Shown in pieces: positions 1 to 8,538 of a stretch of DNA of 64,000 bases. Position 1 is the stretch's first letter. Each line of letters begins with the position of its first letter. This DNA comes from Streptomyces xylophagus (GTDB taxonomy: Bacteria > Actinomycetota > Actinomycetes > Streptomycetales > Streptomycetaceae), in assembly GCF_000716435.1 (NCBI RefSeq), contig NZ_JNWO01000007.1, forward strand, positions 434,001-498,000, given 5' to 3'. A program made the translations under genes and the position numbers. The notes beneath the pieces are model-generated. The model was not told the DNA's origin and made no database searches. It saw nothing but the letters and a program-made list of their open reading frames with translations.

Positions 1-316
1 CGAACAGGCCTGCCCGGCCCAGGGCGTCCCAGGTGACCGAATCGCCCATCAGCTCGCGGTAGTTGCCGAGGCCGACGTAGTGCCAGTGCGGGGAGATGCC
101 GTCGTACGTGGTGAAGCTCAGCCACAGCGCGTATGCCATGGGCGCGATGGTCAGCAGCGAGAAGCCGATGATCCACGGTGAGGCGAACATGTAGAACGCG
201 CGGTGCTTGCGGGTTGTCATGGATGGCCCGGTGCGCGTGGCGGACCGGGGGCGGCCGACCTGTGCGGTCGGGCGCGGCCGTCCGACGGCCGGCGAGGATG
301 CCTGATCGACCGTCAT
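1..316 (-). CDS. Sugar ABC transporter permease, MalF/UgpA type (partial, N-terminal 105 residues)
   Basis: Only the N-terminus lies in the window; the gene runs off the left edge. After about 35 residues of Pro/Arg/Ser-rich tail comes KHRAFYMFASPWIIGFSLL, a first membrane segment typical of MalF-type carbohydrate permeases, then LSFTTYDGISPHWHYVGLGNY, the usual periplasmic loop after TM1. The ATG shares an ATGA overlap with the stop of the substrate-binding protein gene, so the two are translationally coupled. It is one of two expected membrane subunits of that importer. The substrate cannot be told. The family call is firm from the context and the TM1 region. Confidence 0.85.
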   Translation of the reverse strand, partial: MTVDQASSPAVGRPRPTAQVGRPRSATRTGPSMTTRKHRAFYMFASPWIIGFSLLTIAPMAYALWLSFTTYDGISPHWHYVGLGNYRELMGDSVTWDALGRAGLF

Positions 317-1662
317 CCCACCTGCTCCTTCCCGCGTTTGATCTGTTCGTTGACGACCGAGTTCAGGCGTCCGGCGAGGCGGTCGACGGACATCTCGCCC
401 TTCATCGCGGGCGTGGCCGTCTGGTTGAAGAGGGACTCGAAGGCGTCGCCCGAGATGTAGGGGGACAGGGCGACCACCGAGAAGTGCTTGAGCTCGTTCT
501 GCTGTGCGCTCAAGGTCCGTCTCTGGTAGTCCTCCTGACGGGGCATCAGGGGTCGCAGGGACTTCAGGCTGGGGATGCCCCAGCCGCTGGACGCGCGGGC
601 CTTGGCCGGTGCCTCGCCGAAGAACCACTCGAAGATCCGCCAGGCGGCGTCCTTGTTCCTGGACTTGCGGGGCATCCACATTCCGGTGCCGCCCTGGCAG
701 GCGCTGATCCGGGGGCCGCCCGCGAAGACGGGAGCGGGGGCGAGCCGGGAGACCTCGGCCAGCTTCTTGTCGGTGCCGATCATCCCGCCCATCCAGTAGC
801 CGTTGTTGGACATGGCCATGCGGCCGGCCTGGTAGGTGGGGCCGTCCCAGCCGTTGGGGTCGGGCAGGACGGGGCTGGGTCCGACCTTGAGCCGGCAGTA
901 ATCCACGTACCAGGCAAGCGCCTTGCGGGCCTCGGGGGTGGTGAAGTCGACCTTGGAGAAGTCGTCGGCGAAGAGGCTGCCGCCGGCGGAGGCGGTCATG
1001 GTCGCCATGAGCGTGAGTTTGACCAGGCCGTTGTAGCTGCCGCCGAAGACGGTTGTCTGACCCTTCGAACGCTGTACGAGGTGCTGGGCATGGTCCAGCC
1101 ACTCCTCGAAGGTGATGGGTTCGGTCGCCGCCGGGGAGGCGACGCCCTTCTTGTCGAAGGCCGCGGTGTTGTACCAGAACATGGAGTCCTGGGAGAAGTC
1201 CTTGGCCATGCCGTAGCGGGGGCCCTTGCCCTGGACCTTGCCGTCGTAGCGCCAGAGGTCGTTGACGGGGTCCAGGTCCTCGGGCCGCAGGACGCTGCTG
1301 GTGGCGAAATAGGGGTCCAGTTCCTGCATCACGTCCCGCGCGGCGTAGAACGCGGCGTCCACGGCGCCGACCCCACGCACCAGGTCCGGCGGGTTGCCGC
1401 TGGTGAGCATCGCGATCAGCTTGGTGATGTCGTAGTCCACTCGCTTGATCGCGATACCGGTGTCCTTCTTGGCCTGCTCGACCAGGTCGGGGTTGAGATC
1501 GTCGGCCTTGGCCATCACCGTGATGGTCTCGCCCGCTCCGCTCACCCCGGTCGACACCTGGAGGGCGCAGCCGTTGAGTACCGTCGCGCCGGTCGCGGCA
1601 CCGGTTGCCGAGAGGGCGAGAAATCGTCGGCGGCTCAGGGGCGCACCAGCACGTGGGTGCAT
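313..1662 (-). CDS. Extracellular sugar-binding lipoprotein of a carbohydrate ABC importer
   Basis: A 449-residue family 1 solute-binding protein. The N-terminus SRRRFLALSATGAATGATVLNGCA is a twin-arginine signal ending in a lipobox (LNGC), so the mature protein should be a lipoprotein on the outer face of the membrane. GETITVMAKADDLNPDLVEQ starts the first lobe. QGGTGMWMPRKSRNKDAAWRIFEWF is the conserved C-terminal region of sugar-binding proteins. It is first in an operon with the permease at the window edge. The 257 bp upstream carry two LacI-type operator candidates. The ligand is unknown. Confidence 0.88.
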   Translation of the reverse strand: MHPRAGAPLSRRRFLALSATGAATGATVLNGCALQVSTGVSGAGETITVMAKADDLNPDLVEQAKKDTGIAIKRVDYDITKLIAMLTSGNPPDLVRGVGAVDAAFYAARDVMQELDPYFATSSVLRPEDLDPVNDLWRYDGKVQGKGPRYGMAKDFSQDSMFWYNTAAFDKKGVASPAATEPITFEEWLDHAQHLVQRSKGQTTVFGGSYNGLVKLTLMATMTASAGGSLFADDFSKVDFTTPEARKALAWYVDYCRLKVGPSPVLPDPNGWDGPTYQAGRMAMSNNGYWMGGMIGTDKKLAEVSRLAPAPVFAGGPRISACQGGTGMWMPRKSRNKDAAWRIFEWFFGEAPAKARASSGWGIPSLKSLRPLMPRQEDYQRRTLSAQQNELKHFSVVALSPYISGDAFESLFNQTATPAMKGEMSVDRLAGRLNSVVNEQIKRGKEQVG

Positions 1663-1681
1663 GACCGCACCACCTCCAATA

Positions 1682-1695
1682 GAAACCGGTTGTCA
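1682..1695. promoter_or_regulatory. LacI-type operator candidate (core AACCGGTT), copy 1
   Basis: GAAACCGGTTGTC has a perfect 8-bp palindromic core, AACCGGTT (1684-1691), the usual centre of LacI/GalR-family operators. It lies about 20 bp before the start of the sugar-binding protein gene. A second near-identical copy lies 123 bp further upstream. This is inferred from sequence pattern and position only. Confidence 0.5.
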
Positions 1696-1804
1696 CGCGT
1701 TGGGGCAGAGCTTCTTCCGGCTCGGAAACGGCGTCAAGACCTTGGGCGAACTTTCGAAAAGACTGGGTAACCTCGGCGAGACGGCTCTGGAACGTGGTCG
1801 GCTA

Positions 1805-1818
1805 GAAACCGGTTGTCC
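1805..1818. promoter_or_regulatory. LacI-type operator candidate, copy 2
   Basis: A second copy of GAAACCGGTTGTC, with core AACCGGTT at 1807-1814. The copies share at least 14 bp. They lie in the 257-bp gap that separates the sugar importer operon from the 3' end of the ABC exporter gene. Two spaced sites would allow looping by a LacI tetramer. Confidence 0.45.
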
Positions 1819-1919
1819 ACCAGGCATGGCCGAAGCCCCGGGAATCCATCGGCTGAAGTCCCGGGAATCCGGCCGCTGTTCGGGCTGTCAGTGCAGGTCG
1901 GGGGCCGCTCGGGGCGTTC

Positions 1920-3737
1920 TCAGTGCAGGTCGGCGGCCTGCTCCGGGGTGTCGTCGAGGAAGCCGCCCGACTGATGCTGCCACAGCTTGGCGTAGGCGCC
2001 CTCGGTCGCCAACAGCTCCTGGTGCGTGCCCTGTTCGACTATCCGGCCGCGGTCGAGGACGACCAGCCGGTCCATGCCGGCGACGGTGCTCAGCCGGTGC
2101 GCGACGACGAGTGCCGTGCGCCCCTCCATGAGCCGCCACAGCGCCTCCTGGACGAGGATCTCGCTCTCGGAGTCGAGGGCGCTGGTGGCCTCGTCGAGCA
2201 GCAGGATCGGCGCGTCGCGCAGGATCGCCCGCGCGAGCGCTACGCGTTGGCGCTGGCCGCCGGAGAGCTTGATCCCGCGCTCCCCCACCATCGTCTCGAA
2301 GCCGTCCGGCAGGGCGTCGGCGAACTCGGTGACGTGCGCGGCCTCGGCGGCTTGGCGGACCTCGGCGTCGGTGGCGTCGGGCCGCGCGAAGGTGAGGTTC
2401 TCGCGCAGGGTGCGGTGGAACATCGCCGGGTCCTGCGGCACGTAGGCGATCAGGCTGCGCAGGTCTGCCTGGCGCAGCTTGCTGATGTCCTGGCCGCCGA
2501 TGAGGATGCGGCCCGCGTCGATGTCCGTCATCCGCAGCAACAGTCGGCTGAGCGTGGTCTTGCCGCCGCCGGACCGGCCGACGAGGCCGATCTTCGTGCC
2601 GCTGGGCACGGTCAGGTCGAGCCCGTCGAAGAGGGTGTCCGCGCCCGCGTGGGCGAAGGTCACGTTCTCGAAGCGGACGGACGCGGGACGGGGCAGCAAC
2701 GGCTCGGGCGAGGCCGGGTCGACGACGGTGGGCGGAGCCATCAACAGCTCGGTGAACTGGGCGGCCTCGGTCATCGAGCTTTCCAGTCGCCGGTAGATCT
2801 GGTTGAACTCGAACATGATCCGGGTCGCGTTGCTGTAGTACGTGAAGGCCACAACCACCGCCTCCACACCGTGCGTTCCGCCGCCGAGCGCGACGGCGAG
2901 CAGCAGCCCCAACGCGTTGGTGAACACGGACAGGGGCGCGACCAGGGTGTCGATGCGCAGGTTGCCGTAGTCCCAGGAGCGCAGGGTGAGGCGCCTCGAC
3001 TTGGCGACGCGGGACCGGTGTTCGGCGGCCTCGCGTTCCTCGGCGGCGAACGCGCGGACCGTGTCCATGTTCATCAGGCTGTCGGCGACATGGCCGGACA
3101 CCCGGGCGATGGCCTCCTCGCGCTCGTCGACGAGTGCCTGGCGGCGCCGGATGAGGGGCGCGACGACCAGGGCGGTGAGCGCGATCATCGCCAACAGCCC
3201 TACGACGAGCAGCGGTTGGTAGCGCCACAGCACGACCGAGCCGAACAGCAGCGGCACCAGGCTGCCCACCACCTGGAAGGTCATCGTGTCGACGAACTCC
3301 TCGAAGCGGGAGGCGAAGCTCAACACCCGCTTGGTGAGCGACCCGGCGAAGTTGTCGTGGAAGAACGCGGCGTCCTTGGCGAAGAGTTCGTCCATGCCGA
3401 TCACATACAGGTGCTCGATACCGAGCGCGTCCAGCCGGTTCAGACAGTGCAGTCCGAGCCGCCACAACAACTCGGCCAGCAGCAGGACTCCGGCGAACCC
3501 GAGGACGTACGGCAGTGTCGTGCGGACGCTGATGCCCGTGTCGCCGGCGATACGGGCGACGAGCTTGGCGACGATCAGCGGTGCGATGTAGTTGATGCCG
3601 ATGTTGCCCAGCGCCGGCAGCAGTGTGGCGGGCGCGGTCCAGCGGCGGAGCCGGGCCAACTCCCGTCCGTAGTAACGAAGAGCGAGTAACACCGAGCCTT
3701 TGCGCGCCCCGGTGTCGCGCGTTTCAGGCGATCCCAT
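1920..3737 (-). CDS. ABC exporter half-transporter (membrane domain plus ATPase)
   Basis: The 605-residue protein fuses an ABC exporter membrane domain (about residues 15-330, six hydrophobic helices) to an ATPase domain. The ATPase has Walker A GRSGGGKTT, the signature LSGGQRQRVALARA, Walker B ILLLDEATSALD and an H-loop (VVAHRLSTV). This is the MsbA/LmrA-like layout, expected to work as a dimer exporting lipids, drugs or peptides. The ATG at 3737 is chosen because GGGGTGGGG precedes it. The reading frame stays open far upstream only because it is antisense to the GH43 gene. The gene is divergent from that GH43 gene, across 144 bp. The substrate is unknown. Confidence 0.88.
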   Translation of the reverse strand: MGSPETRDTGARKGSVLLALRYYGRELARLRRWTAPATLLPALGNIGINYIAPLIVAKLVARIAGDTGISVRTTLPYVLGFAGVLLLAELLWRLGLHCLNRLDALGIEHLYVIGMDELFAKDAAFFHDNFAGSLTKRVLSFASRFEEFVDTMTFQVVGSLVPLLFGSVVLWRYQPLLVVGLLAMIALTALVVAPLIRRRQALVDEREEAIARVSGHVADSLMNMDTVRAFAAEEREAAEHRSRVAKSRRLTLRSWDYGNLRIDTLVAPLSVFTNALGLLLAVALGGGTHGVEAVVVAFTYYSNATRIMFEFNQIYRRLESSMTEAAQFTELLMAPPTVVDPASPEPLLPRPASVRFENVTFAHAGADTLFDGLDLTVPSGTKIGLVGRSGGGKTTLSRLLLRMTDIDAGRILIGGQDISKLRQADLRSLIAYVPQDPAMFHRTLRENLTFARPDATDAEVRQAAEAAHVTEFADALPDGFETMVGERGIKLSGGQRQRVALARAILRDAPILLLDEATSALDSESEILVQEALWRLMEGRTALVVAHRLSTVAGMDRLVVLDRGRIVEQGTHQELLATEGAYAKLWQHQSGGFLDDTPEQAADLH

Positions 3738-3881
3738 CCCCCACCCCGTGATGTCGTACGGCAGCCCGGTAAAAGGGCAGGCCAGAAGTGGCAGTGTCCC
3801 GCGTCGGCACCCGTGCGGTCCAAGCGTTTTTCCCTCAACAGCTGTGATGCGCACGGGGTTTGGGGGCCCTACGGTGACACC

Positions 3882-4910
3882 ATGGCGACTGATCAAGTGA
3901 GCGAGCCGATGCGGCTCCCCGACATGCCGTTGCACGATCCGTTCGTCGTGGCCGACGACGCGACCCGCACCTATCACCTCTACACGTCCAACGACCCGTC
4001 CGTGTCGGGTGTGGAGGGCGTCGGCACGATGGTCTACCGCAGCCATGACCTGCGCGACTGGACGCGTCCCGTCGTGGTGTTCCTGGCGGCCGAGCAGGAC
4101 AACCTCTGGGCGGGCGACGGTGGTTGGGCGCCGGAGGTGCACGCCTGGGACGGCAGGTACTACCTGTTCACCACGCTGCACGACGAGAACAGCCCGCTCC
4201 CGGTCCCTCCAACTGGCCGGTGGGGAACGCCGTTCCAGCTCGCCAACCACCGGCGCGGCACCATCACGGCGGTGTCCGAATCCCTGCTGGGCCCCTTCAC
4301 GGTCGTCGACCCCACGCGCCCCACCCCGCCCCGCCAACTCATGACTCTGGACGGCACGTTGTACGTCGACCCGTCCGGGCAGCCGTGGATGGTCTACGCG
4401 CACGAGTGGCTGCAGACCGTCGACGGCACGATGGAGGCGATCCGGCTGGCCCCGGACCTGACGGGGACGATCGGCGACCCGGTCTTCCTCTTCAAGGCCT
4501 CGGACGCGCCCTGGATCGGCGAGGAGATCCCCGCCGGTGTACCGCACCAACTCCCGCCCTACGTCACGGACGGCCCGCAGCTGTACCGCACGCCCAACGG
4601 GTCGCTGCTCATGCTGTGGTCGACGTACGAGAAGAACGTGCTCGGCGCGGACGGCTCCCTCACCGGTGGCTACGTCCAGACCTGTGCCGTCTCCAAGTCC
4701 GGTGGGATCGAGGGGCCTTGGCGGCAGCGGCGACCGCTGGTGCGGGAGGACAGCGGGCACGGGATGCTGTTCCACACGTTCGAGGGCCGGTTGATGATGA
4801 TCCTGCACCGGCCGTTCGAGAACGCGCGGGGGAAGCTGTACGACATAGAACTCGCCGGTGACGAACTGCGGGTGCTGCGGCAGCGCACCGACCTGGACGG
4901 TGGCGGCTGA
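3882..4910 (+). CDS. Glycoside hydrolase family 43 protein
   Basis: A 342-residue five-bladed beta-propeller glycosidase with no signal peptide, so probably cytoplasmic. PLHDPFVVAD carries the N-terminal catalytic-base Asp of GH43, and WAPEVHAWDGRYYLF and TLYVDPSGQPWMVY are typical blade motifs. The usual acid motif is EGP. Here it reads TDGPQLYRTPNGSLLMLWS, with Asp in place of Glu. The family usually cleaves arabinose, xylose or galactose linkages, and the substrate here is open. The ATG at 3882 follows a weak GGTGACACC ribosome site. The next gene, a permease, is convergent, 18 bp away. Confidence 0.85.
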   Translation: MATDQVSEPMRLPDMPLHDPFVVADDATRTYHLYTSNDPSVSGVEGVGTMVYRSHDLRDWTRPVVVFLAAEQDNLWAGDGGWAPEVHAWDGRYYLFTTLHDENSPLPVPPTGRWGTPFQLANHRRGTITAVSESLLGPFTVVDPTRPTPPRQLMTLDGTLYVDPSGQPWMVYAHEWLQTVDGTMEAIRLAPDLTGTIGDPVFLFKASDAPWIGEEIPAGVPHQLPPYVTDGPQLYRTPNGSLLMLWSTYEKNVLGADGSLTGGYVQTCAVSKSGGIEGPWRQRRPLVREDSGHGMLFHTFEGRLMMILHRPFENARGKLYDIELAGDELRVLRQRTDLDGGG

Positions 4911-4928
4911 CCCGCCGGCCGCTCCTCG

Positions 4929-5798
4929 CTACTGCTTGACCGCGCCCGCAAGGCCGTTGATGAAGAACCGCTGCAGCACGATGAAGATCAGGACGATGGG
5001 CAGCAGCGTGATGACCGACCCCGCGCACACCAGGGTCCAGGCAGTGGAGTTCTGGCCGATGAAGTTGAACATGCCCACCGAGAGGGTGTGCAGTTCGGGG
5101 CGGGAGAGGGTGAAGACCAGCGGGATGAAGAAGCTGTTCCAGGCGTTGATGCAGGCGAACAGGCCGACGGTCGCCAGCATCGGCCCGGACAGCGGGAGCA
5201 TGATCCGCCAGAAGATCTGGTGGAAGTTCGCGCCGTCCACGCGGGCCGCGTCCTCAAGTCCCCGGTCGATCGTCGTGAAGTAGCCCATGAAGAGGAACGT
5301 GCCGAAGACCATCCCGCCCGCCGACTGGACGATGACCACCGACCAGAGGGTGTTGAGGAGATGGAGGCGCTGGATCAGGTCGAAGACGGGGATGATCGTG
5401 TAGCCGTGCGGCAGGAAGAGCGTCACGCCGACCAGGCCGAGCCAGAGTTTCTTGCCGGGGAAGTCGGTGCGGGCCAGGACGTAGCCCGCCATGGAGGTGG
5501 CGAGCAGCGTGACGATGACCGTACCGGTCGCGAACAGGACCGTGTTGACGAAGAAGCGGCTGAAGTCCGCCTGCGTCCAGGCCTCGCTGTAGTTGGACCA
5601 GTGGAACTCGGACGGGATCGGGTTGAGCCCGCCGGAGAAGAAGCCGTCGGTGCTCTTGAGCGAACTGCCGAGCGCCCACAGGAAGGGGTAGAGCCAGATG
5701 AGGCCGCCGCCGAGCAGCGCGAGGTAAAGCAGGCCGCGTCGGCCTTGGCGCAGGCTCAACCGCGGTCGCGGGCGCGGACGTTGGGACATGGTGGACAT
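4929..5798 (-). CDS. Carbohydrate ABC transporter permease, MalG type
   Basis: A 289-residue inner-membrane permease with about six transmembrane segments. The N-terminal TM follows a basic tail (RLSLRQGRRGLLYLALLGGGLIWLYPFLW). The EAA loop that contacts the ATPase reads EDAARVDGANFHQIFWRIMLPL. It ends in the usual MalG tail, FFINGLAGAVKQ. It is the third gene of a binding protein, permease, permease operon. No ATPase is encoded next to it; many Streptomyces sugar importers share a distant MsiK ATPase, so one may not be needed locally. Confidence 0.9.
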   Translation of the reverse strand: MSTMSQRPRPRPRLSLRQGRRGLLYLALLGGGLIWLYPFLWALGSSLKSTDGFFSGGLNPIPSEFHWSNYSEAWTQADFSRFFVNTVLFATGTVIVTLLATSMAGYVLARTDFPGKKLWLGLVGVTLFLPHGYTIIPVFDLIQRLHLLNTLWSVVIVQSAGGMVFGTFLFMGYFTTIDRGLEDAARVDGANFHQIFWRIMLPLSGPMLATVGLFACINAWNSFFIPLVFTLSRPELHTLSVGMFNFIGQNSTAWTLVCAGSVITLLPIVLIFIVLQRFFINGLAGAVKQ

Positions 5799-5828
5799 CG
5801 ACGTGACCCTTTACTGGTTGGCGGCCGT

Positions 5829-6824
5829 TCACTGGTGGGCGGCCGTGCGCCGGCGGCTGATCTGGCGCAGGGCGAGGACCTGCAGCGCGGAGAAGACGAT
5901 GAGCAGCAGGCCGTAGAGGAACGAGGCGGCGGAGGCCAGGCCGATGTCGGGCTGGGCGGCGGCGCCGGCGGAGCCGCCGAAGGCCAGGTGGTAGATGTAC
6001 GTGTTGACGACCTCGGTGGCGAAGTACGGGCCGCCGCCGGTGAGGACCTGCACCAGGTCGAAGACCTGGAAGCTGCCGATGAAGGCCAACACCACGATGA
6101 CGACGCCGACTTGGCGCAGCATCGGGATGGTGATGCGGAAGAAGGACTGCACCGGGCCGCAGCCGTCGAGCTTCGCCGCCTCGTACAACTCGGCCGGGAT
6201 GGTCTGCAGTCCGGCGAGGAAGTAGACGAGGTTGTAGCCGAGGGTGTGCCAGATGCCGATCGCGATGATCACGGCCAGCGCGGTGTGCGGGTCGCCGAGC
6301 CAGTCGATGTGCCCGTCGGTGACCCCGGTCTTGGCGAGCAGACTGCCCGCCGAGTCACCGAAGTTGGCGAGCATGAGCTGGATGACGACGCCGACGACCG
6401 CGGCCGAGGTGACGACCGGGATGAAGTAGACGGTCCGGAAGAACAGCGCGAACTTGAGCTTGGGGTTGTTCAGCACCAGCGCGAGCGCCAACGCCAGGAG
6501 GAGCTGCACCGGGACGAGCACGAAGGCGTAGACGAAGGTGTGTCTGACCGCACCCCAGAAGATGCCGTCGTGCAGGATCTGCCGGAAGTTGGCCAGGCCC
6601 ACGTAGTCGCCGGGTTCGCCGATGCCGTTCCAGTGGTAGAAGGTGTAGCCGAAGGAGGCGAAGATCGGGTAGATCACGAAGGCCAGCAGGAGCACGGCCA
6701 TGGGAGCGAGATAGAGGTACGACCACTTGGCGGCGCGGATGCGGCGGCCGAGGCCGGGGCGGGCGGCGACGGGTGGTGGGGGCGGGGATGCGCGCCTGCG
6801 TTCGCGGGTGTCGAGGAGTGACAT
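5829..6824 (-). CDS. Carbohydrate ABC transporter permease, MalF type
   Basis: A 331-residue permease. A disordered Arg/Pro-rich N-terminus precedes KWSYLYLAPMAVLLLAFVIYP (TM1). The EAA loop reads YEAAKLDGCGPVQSFFRITIPML. It pairs with the MalG-type permease 30 bp downstream and follows the binding-protein gene by 9 bp. All three are probably one transcript starting near 8324. Confidence 0.9.
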   Translation of the reverse strand: MSLLDTRERRRASPPPPPVAARPGLGRRIRAAKWSYLYLAPMAVLLLAFVIYPIFASFGYTFYHWNGIGEPGDYVGLANFRQILHDGIFWGAVRHTFVYAFVLVPVQLLLALALALVLNNPKLKFALFFRTVYFIPVVTSAAVVGVVIQLMLANFGDSAGSLLAKTGVTDGHIDWLGDPHTALAVIIAIGIWHTLGYNLVYFLAGLQTIPAELYEAAKLDGCGPVQSFFRITIPMLRQVGVVIVVLAFIGSFQVFDLVQVLTGGGPYFATEVVNTYIYHLAFGGSAGAAAQPDIGLASAASFLYGLLLIVFSALQVLALRQISRRRTAAHQ

Positions 6825-6833
6825 GGTGACGGC

Positions 6834-8324
6834 TCACGCCTTCTTCTTCGTGGTGTACGGCTTGGTGGGGTCCCAGTCCGCGAAGACGTAGTCGGACATG
6901 CTGACCTTCTTGCCCTGCTTGGCCACGGCGGCGACCGCGTCGGAGAGGAGCTGGTACTTCTTGTCGGCAAGGCTGCTCAACGCGCGCTGAATGTCCTTGA
7001 TTTGCCCGGTGTAGACGCCGGTCACCACATCGCTGATGTCGGGCTTGGGAGCGCCTGGTGCGACGCCGGCCAGCTCAGGGTTGCGGACGAGTGGCACCGG
7101 GCCGCGCAGTACCTGCCGGGTCATGCCGACGAAGGCGGCGAAGGGCTTGGAGTCGATGCCGTCCGGGTCGTTGCCGGCGGGGTACGCGGAGACGCCGTTG
7201 AGGTCCTCGACCCAGCGACGGCCGGCGGCGGGGGACGTCAGCGCGTCCAGCCACTGGAAGGCCTCGTGCGCCTTCTTGCTCTTGGCGGAGACGGCGGCGA
7301 AGGAGCCGTTGCCGACCGGGTCGGCGTAGTAGAAGCCCTTCGGGGTCGCGGTGGGCGAGGGCAGGGTGACCAGGCTGTAGTCGGTGAACTTGTGCTGGGT
7401 CCACTCGGGTTGGTTCCACACTCCGCCGACGGTCATGCCGAACTTGCCGCGCTCGAAGAACGCGCGGGCCGCTTCGTCCGAGAGGCTCACGGAGTTGGGG
7501 TGGAAGAAGCCGCGCTTCTTCCATTCGACGAACAGCTCCAGGAAGTCGGCGTACGACCGGTCGGTGCCGTAAGTCCATTTGCCCACGCGGTAGTCCAGGC
7601 CGGTGCCGGCACCGGTCGGAGCACCGCCGGGCGCACCCGCGCCGCGCACGAACAGGTCCAGCCACCAGGCGAGGACGCCGATGCCGTCGGCGTTGCCGAA
7701 ACCGAGGCCGTACGACTTGCCGTCGCTCTTCTTGGTGATCGTCTGGGCGGCGCTGGTCACTTCGTCCCAGGTCCTCGGGATCTTGACACTGCCGTCGGGG
7801 TTCGTCAGGCCCGCGGACTTGAAGACGCCGTGGTGGATGTAGAGCTGGTAGAGCGGGCCCGAGCCCTTCAGCGGGGCCGAATAGACCTTGCCGTCAAAGA
7901 CGTTGGCGCCCTCCAGGAAGGTGCCCTCGGGGAAGCGCGACTGCCATGCCGGGGTCGCCCACTCGTCGAGCGGGTGCAGCCAGCCCTTCGCGACCTGCTC
8001 GGCGACGCTGGGGACCTGCGGGATCATGAAGACGTCCGGCGGGTTGCCGCTGCGGTTGGCGAGCGCGACCAAGTCGGCGTACTTGGCGTTCTGTTGGGTG
8101 GTCTTCTTGACGCTGACGCCGCTGTGGCCCTTCTCGAAGAGGTCGATCTCCTTGTCGACCCACGGGGCTTGGGTGACGTACCAGTCCCAGTAGGTGAGCG
8201 CGTCCGCCGACGAGGAGGGGGAGCCGGAGCCGCACGCGCTCAGGCCGCCGCCCAGGGCGAGGGTGCCGGCGCCGAGCGCGGCGGTGCGCAGGAGGCCGCG
8301 TCTGGAGACGTTCGACGAAGTCAT
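6834..8324 (-). CDS. Extracellular sugar-binding lipoprotein of the second carbohydrate ABC importer
   Basis: A 496-residue family 1 solute-binding protein. NVSRRGLLRTAALGAG is a twin-arginine motif and GGGLSACGSG holds the lipobox Cys. LTYWDWYVTQAPWVDKEIDLFEK is the classic start of the first lobe. It heads the operon with the two permeases. It is divergent from a LacI regulator 214 bp away, which is a strong hint that this regulator controls it. A downstream DUF2264 gene and a nearby GH43 gene suggest a plant cell-wall sugar as ligand. Confidence 0.9.
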   Translation of the reverse strand: MTSSNVSRRGLLRTAALGAGTLALGGGLSACGSGSPSSSADALTYWDWYVTQAPWVDKEIDLFEKGHSGVSVKKTTQQNAKYADLVALANRSGNPPDVFMIPQVPSVAEQVAKGWLHPLDEWATPAWQSRFPEGTFLEGANVFDGKVYSAPLKGSGPLYQLYIHHGVFKSAGLTNPDGSVKIPRTWDEVTSAAQTITKKSDGKSYGLGFGNADGIGVLAWWLDLFVRGAGAPGGAPTGAGTGLDYRVGKWTYGTDRSYADFLELFVEWKKRGFFHPNSVSLSDEAARAFFERGKFGMTVGGVWNQPEWTQHKFTDYSLVTLPSPTATPKGFYYADPVGNGSFAAVSAKSKKAHEAFQWLDALTSPAAGRRWVEDLNGVSAYPAGNDPDGIDSKPFAAFVGMTRQVLRGPVPLVRNPELAGVAPGAPKPDISDVVTGVYTGQIKDIQRALSSLADKKYQLLSDAVAAVAKQGKKVSMSDYVFADWDPTKPYTTKKKA

Positions 8325-8343
8325 CTGGTGTTCCTCCGAGACA

Positions 8344-8368
8344 TGTAACGTTCACTGAACCGGTTACA
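8344..8368. promoter_or_regulatory. Operator region with nested inverted repeats between importer and LacI gene
   Basis: TGTAAC (8344-8349) and GTTACA (8363-8368) form an outer inverted repeat. GTTCACTGAAC (8350-8360) is an inner one. The LacI-like core AACCGGTT lies at 8358-8365. The element begins 20 bp upstream of the binding-protein start and sits in the divergent promoter region of the LacI gene. It shares its 8-bp core with the two sites upstream of the first importer. Confidence 0.5.
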
Positions 8369-8538
8369 GTAACGGGGACGTTATGGGGGCGACCCATAGC
8401 CGTCAAGAGGTGCGGCAGCGCTTGGCAAACTCCGACAGGTACCTGTACCTGGGACGTAGAGAAACCCTCGCCAGTTGTGTAACTTTTTCATCGGTGTTAC
8501 TTACATCGGCTGTTCACCGGGGCGAGGAGAAGCAGAGC

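Noticed and set aside
1920..4808. 962-residue frame running from the ABC exporter back through the GH43 gene
   Set aside because: The upstream third is antisense to the GH43 gene. Exporter homology and ribosome site put the start at 3737.
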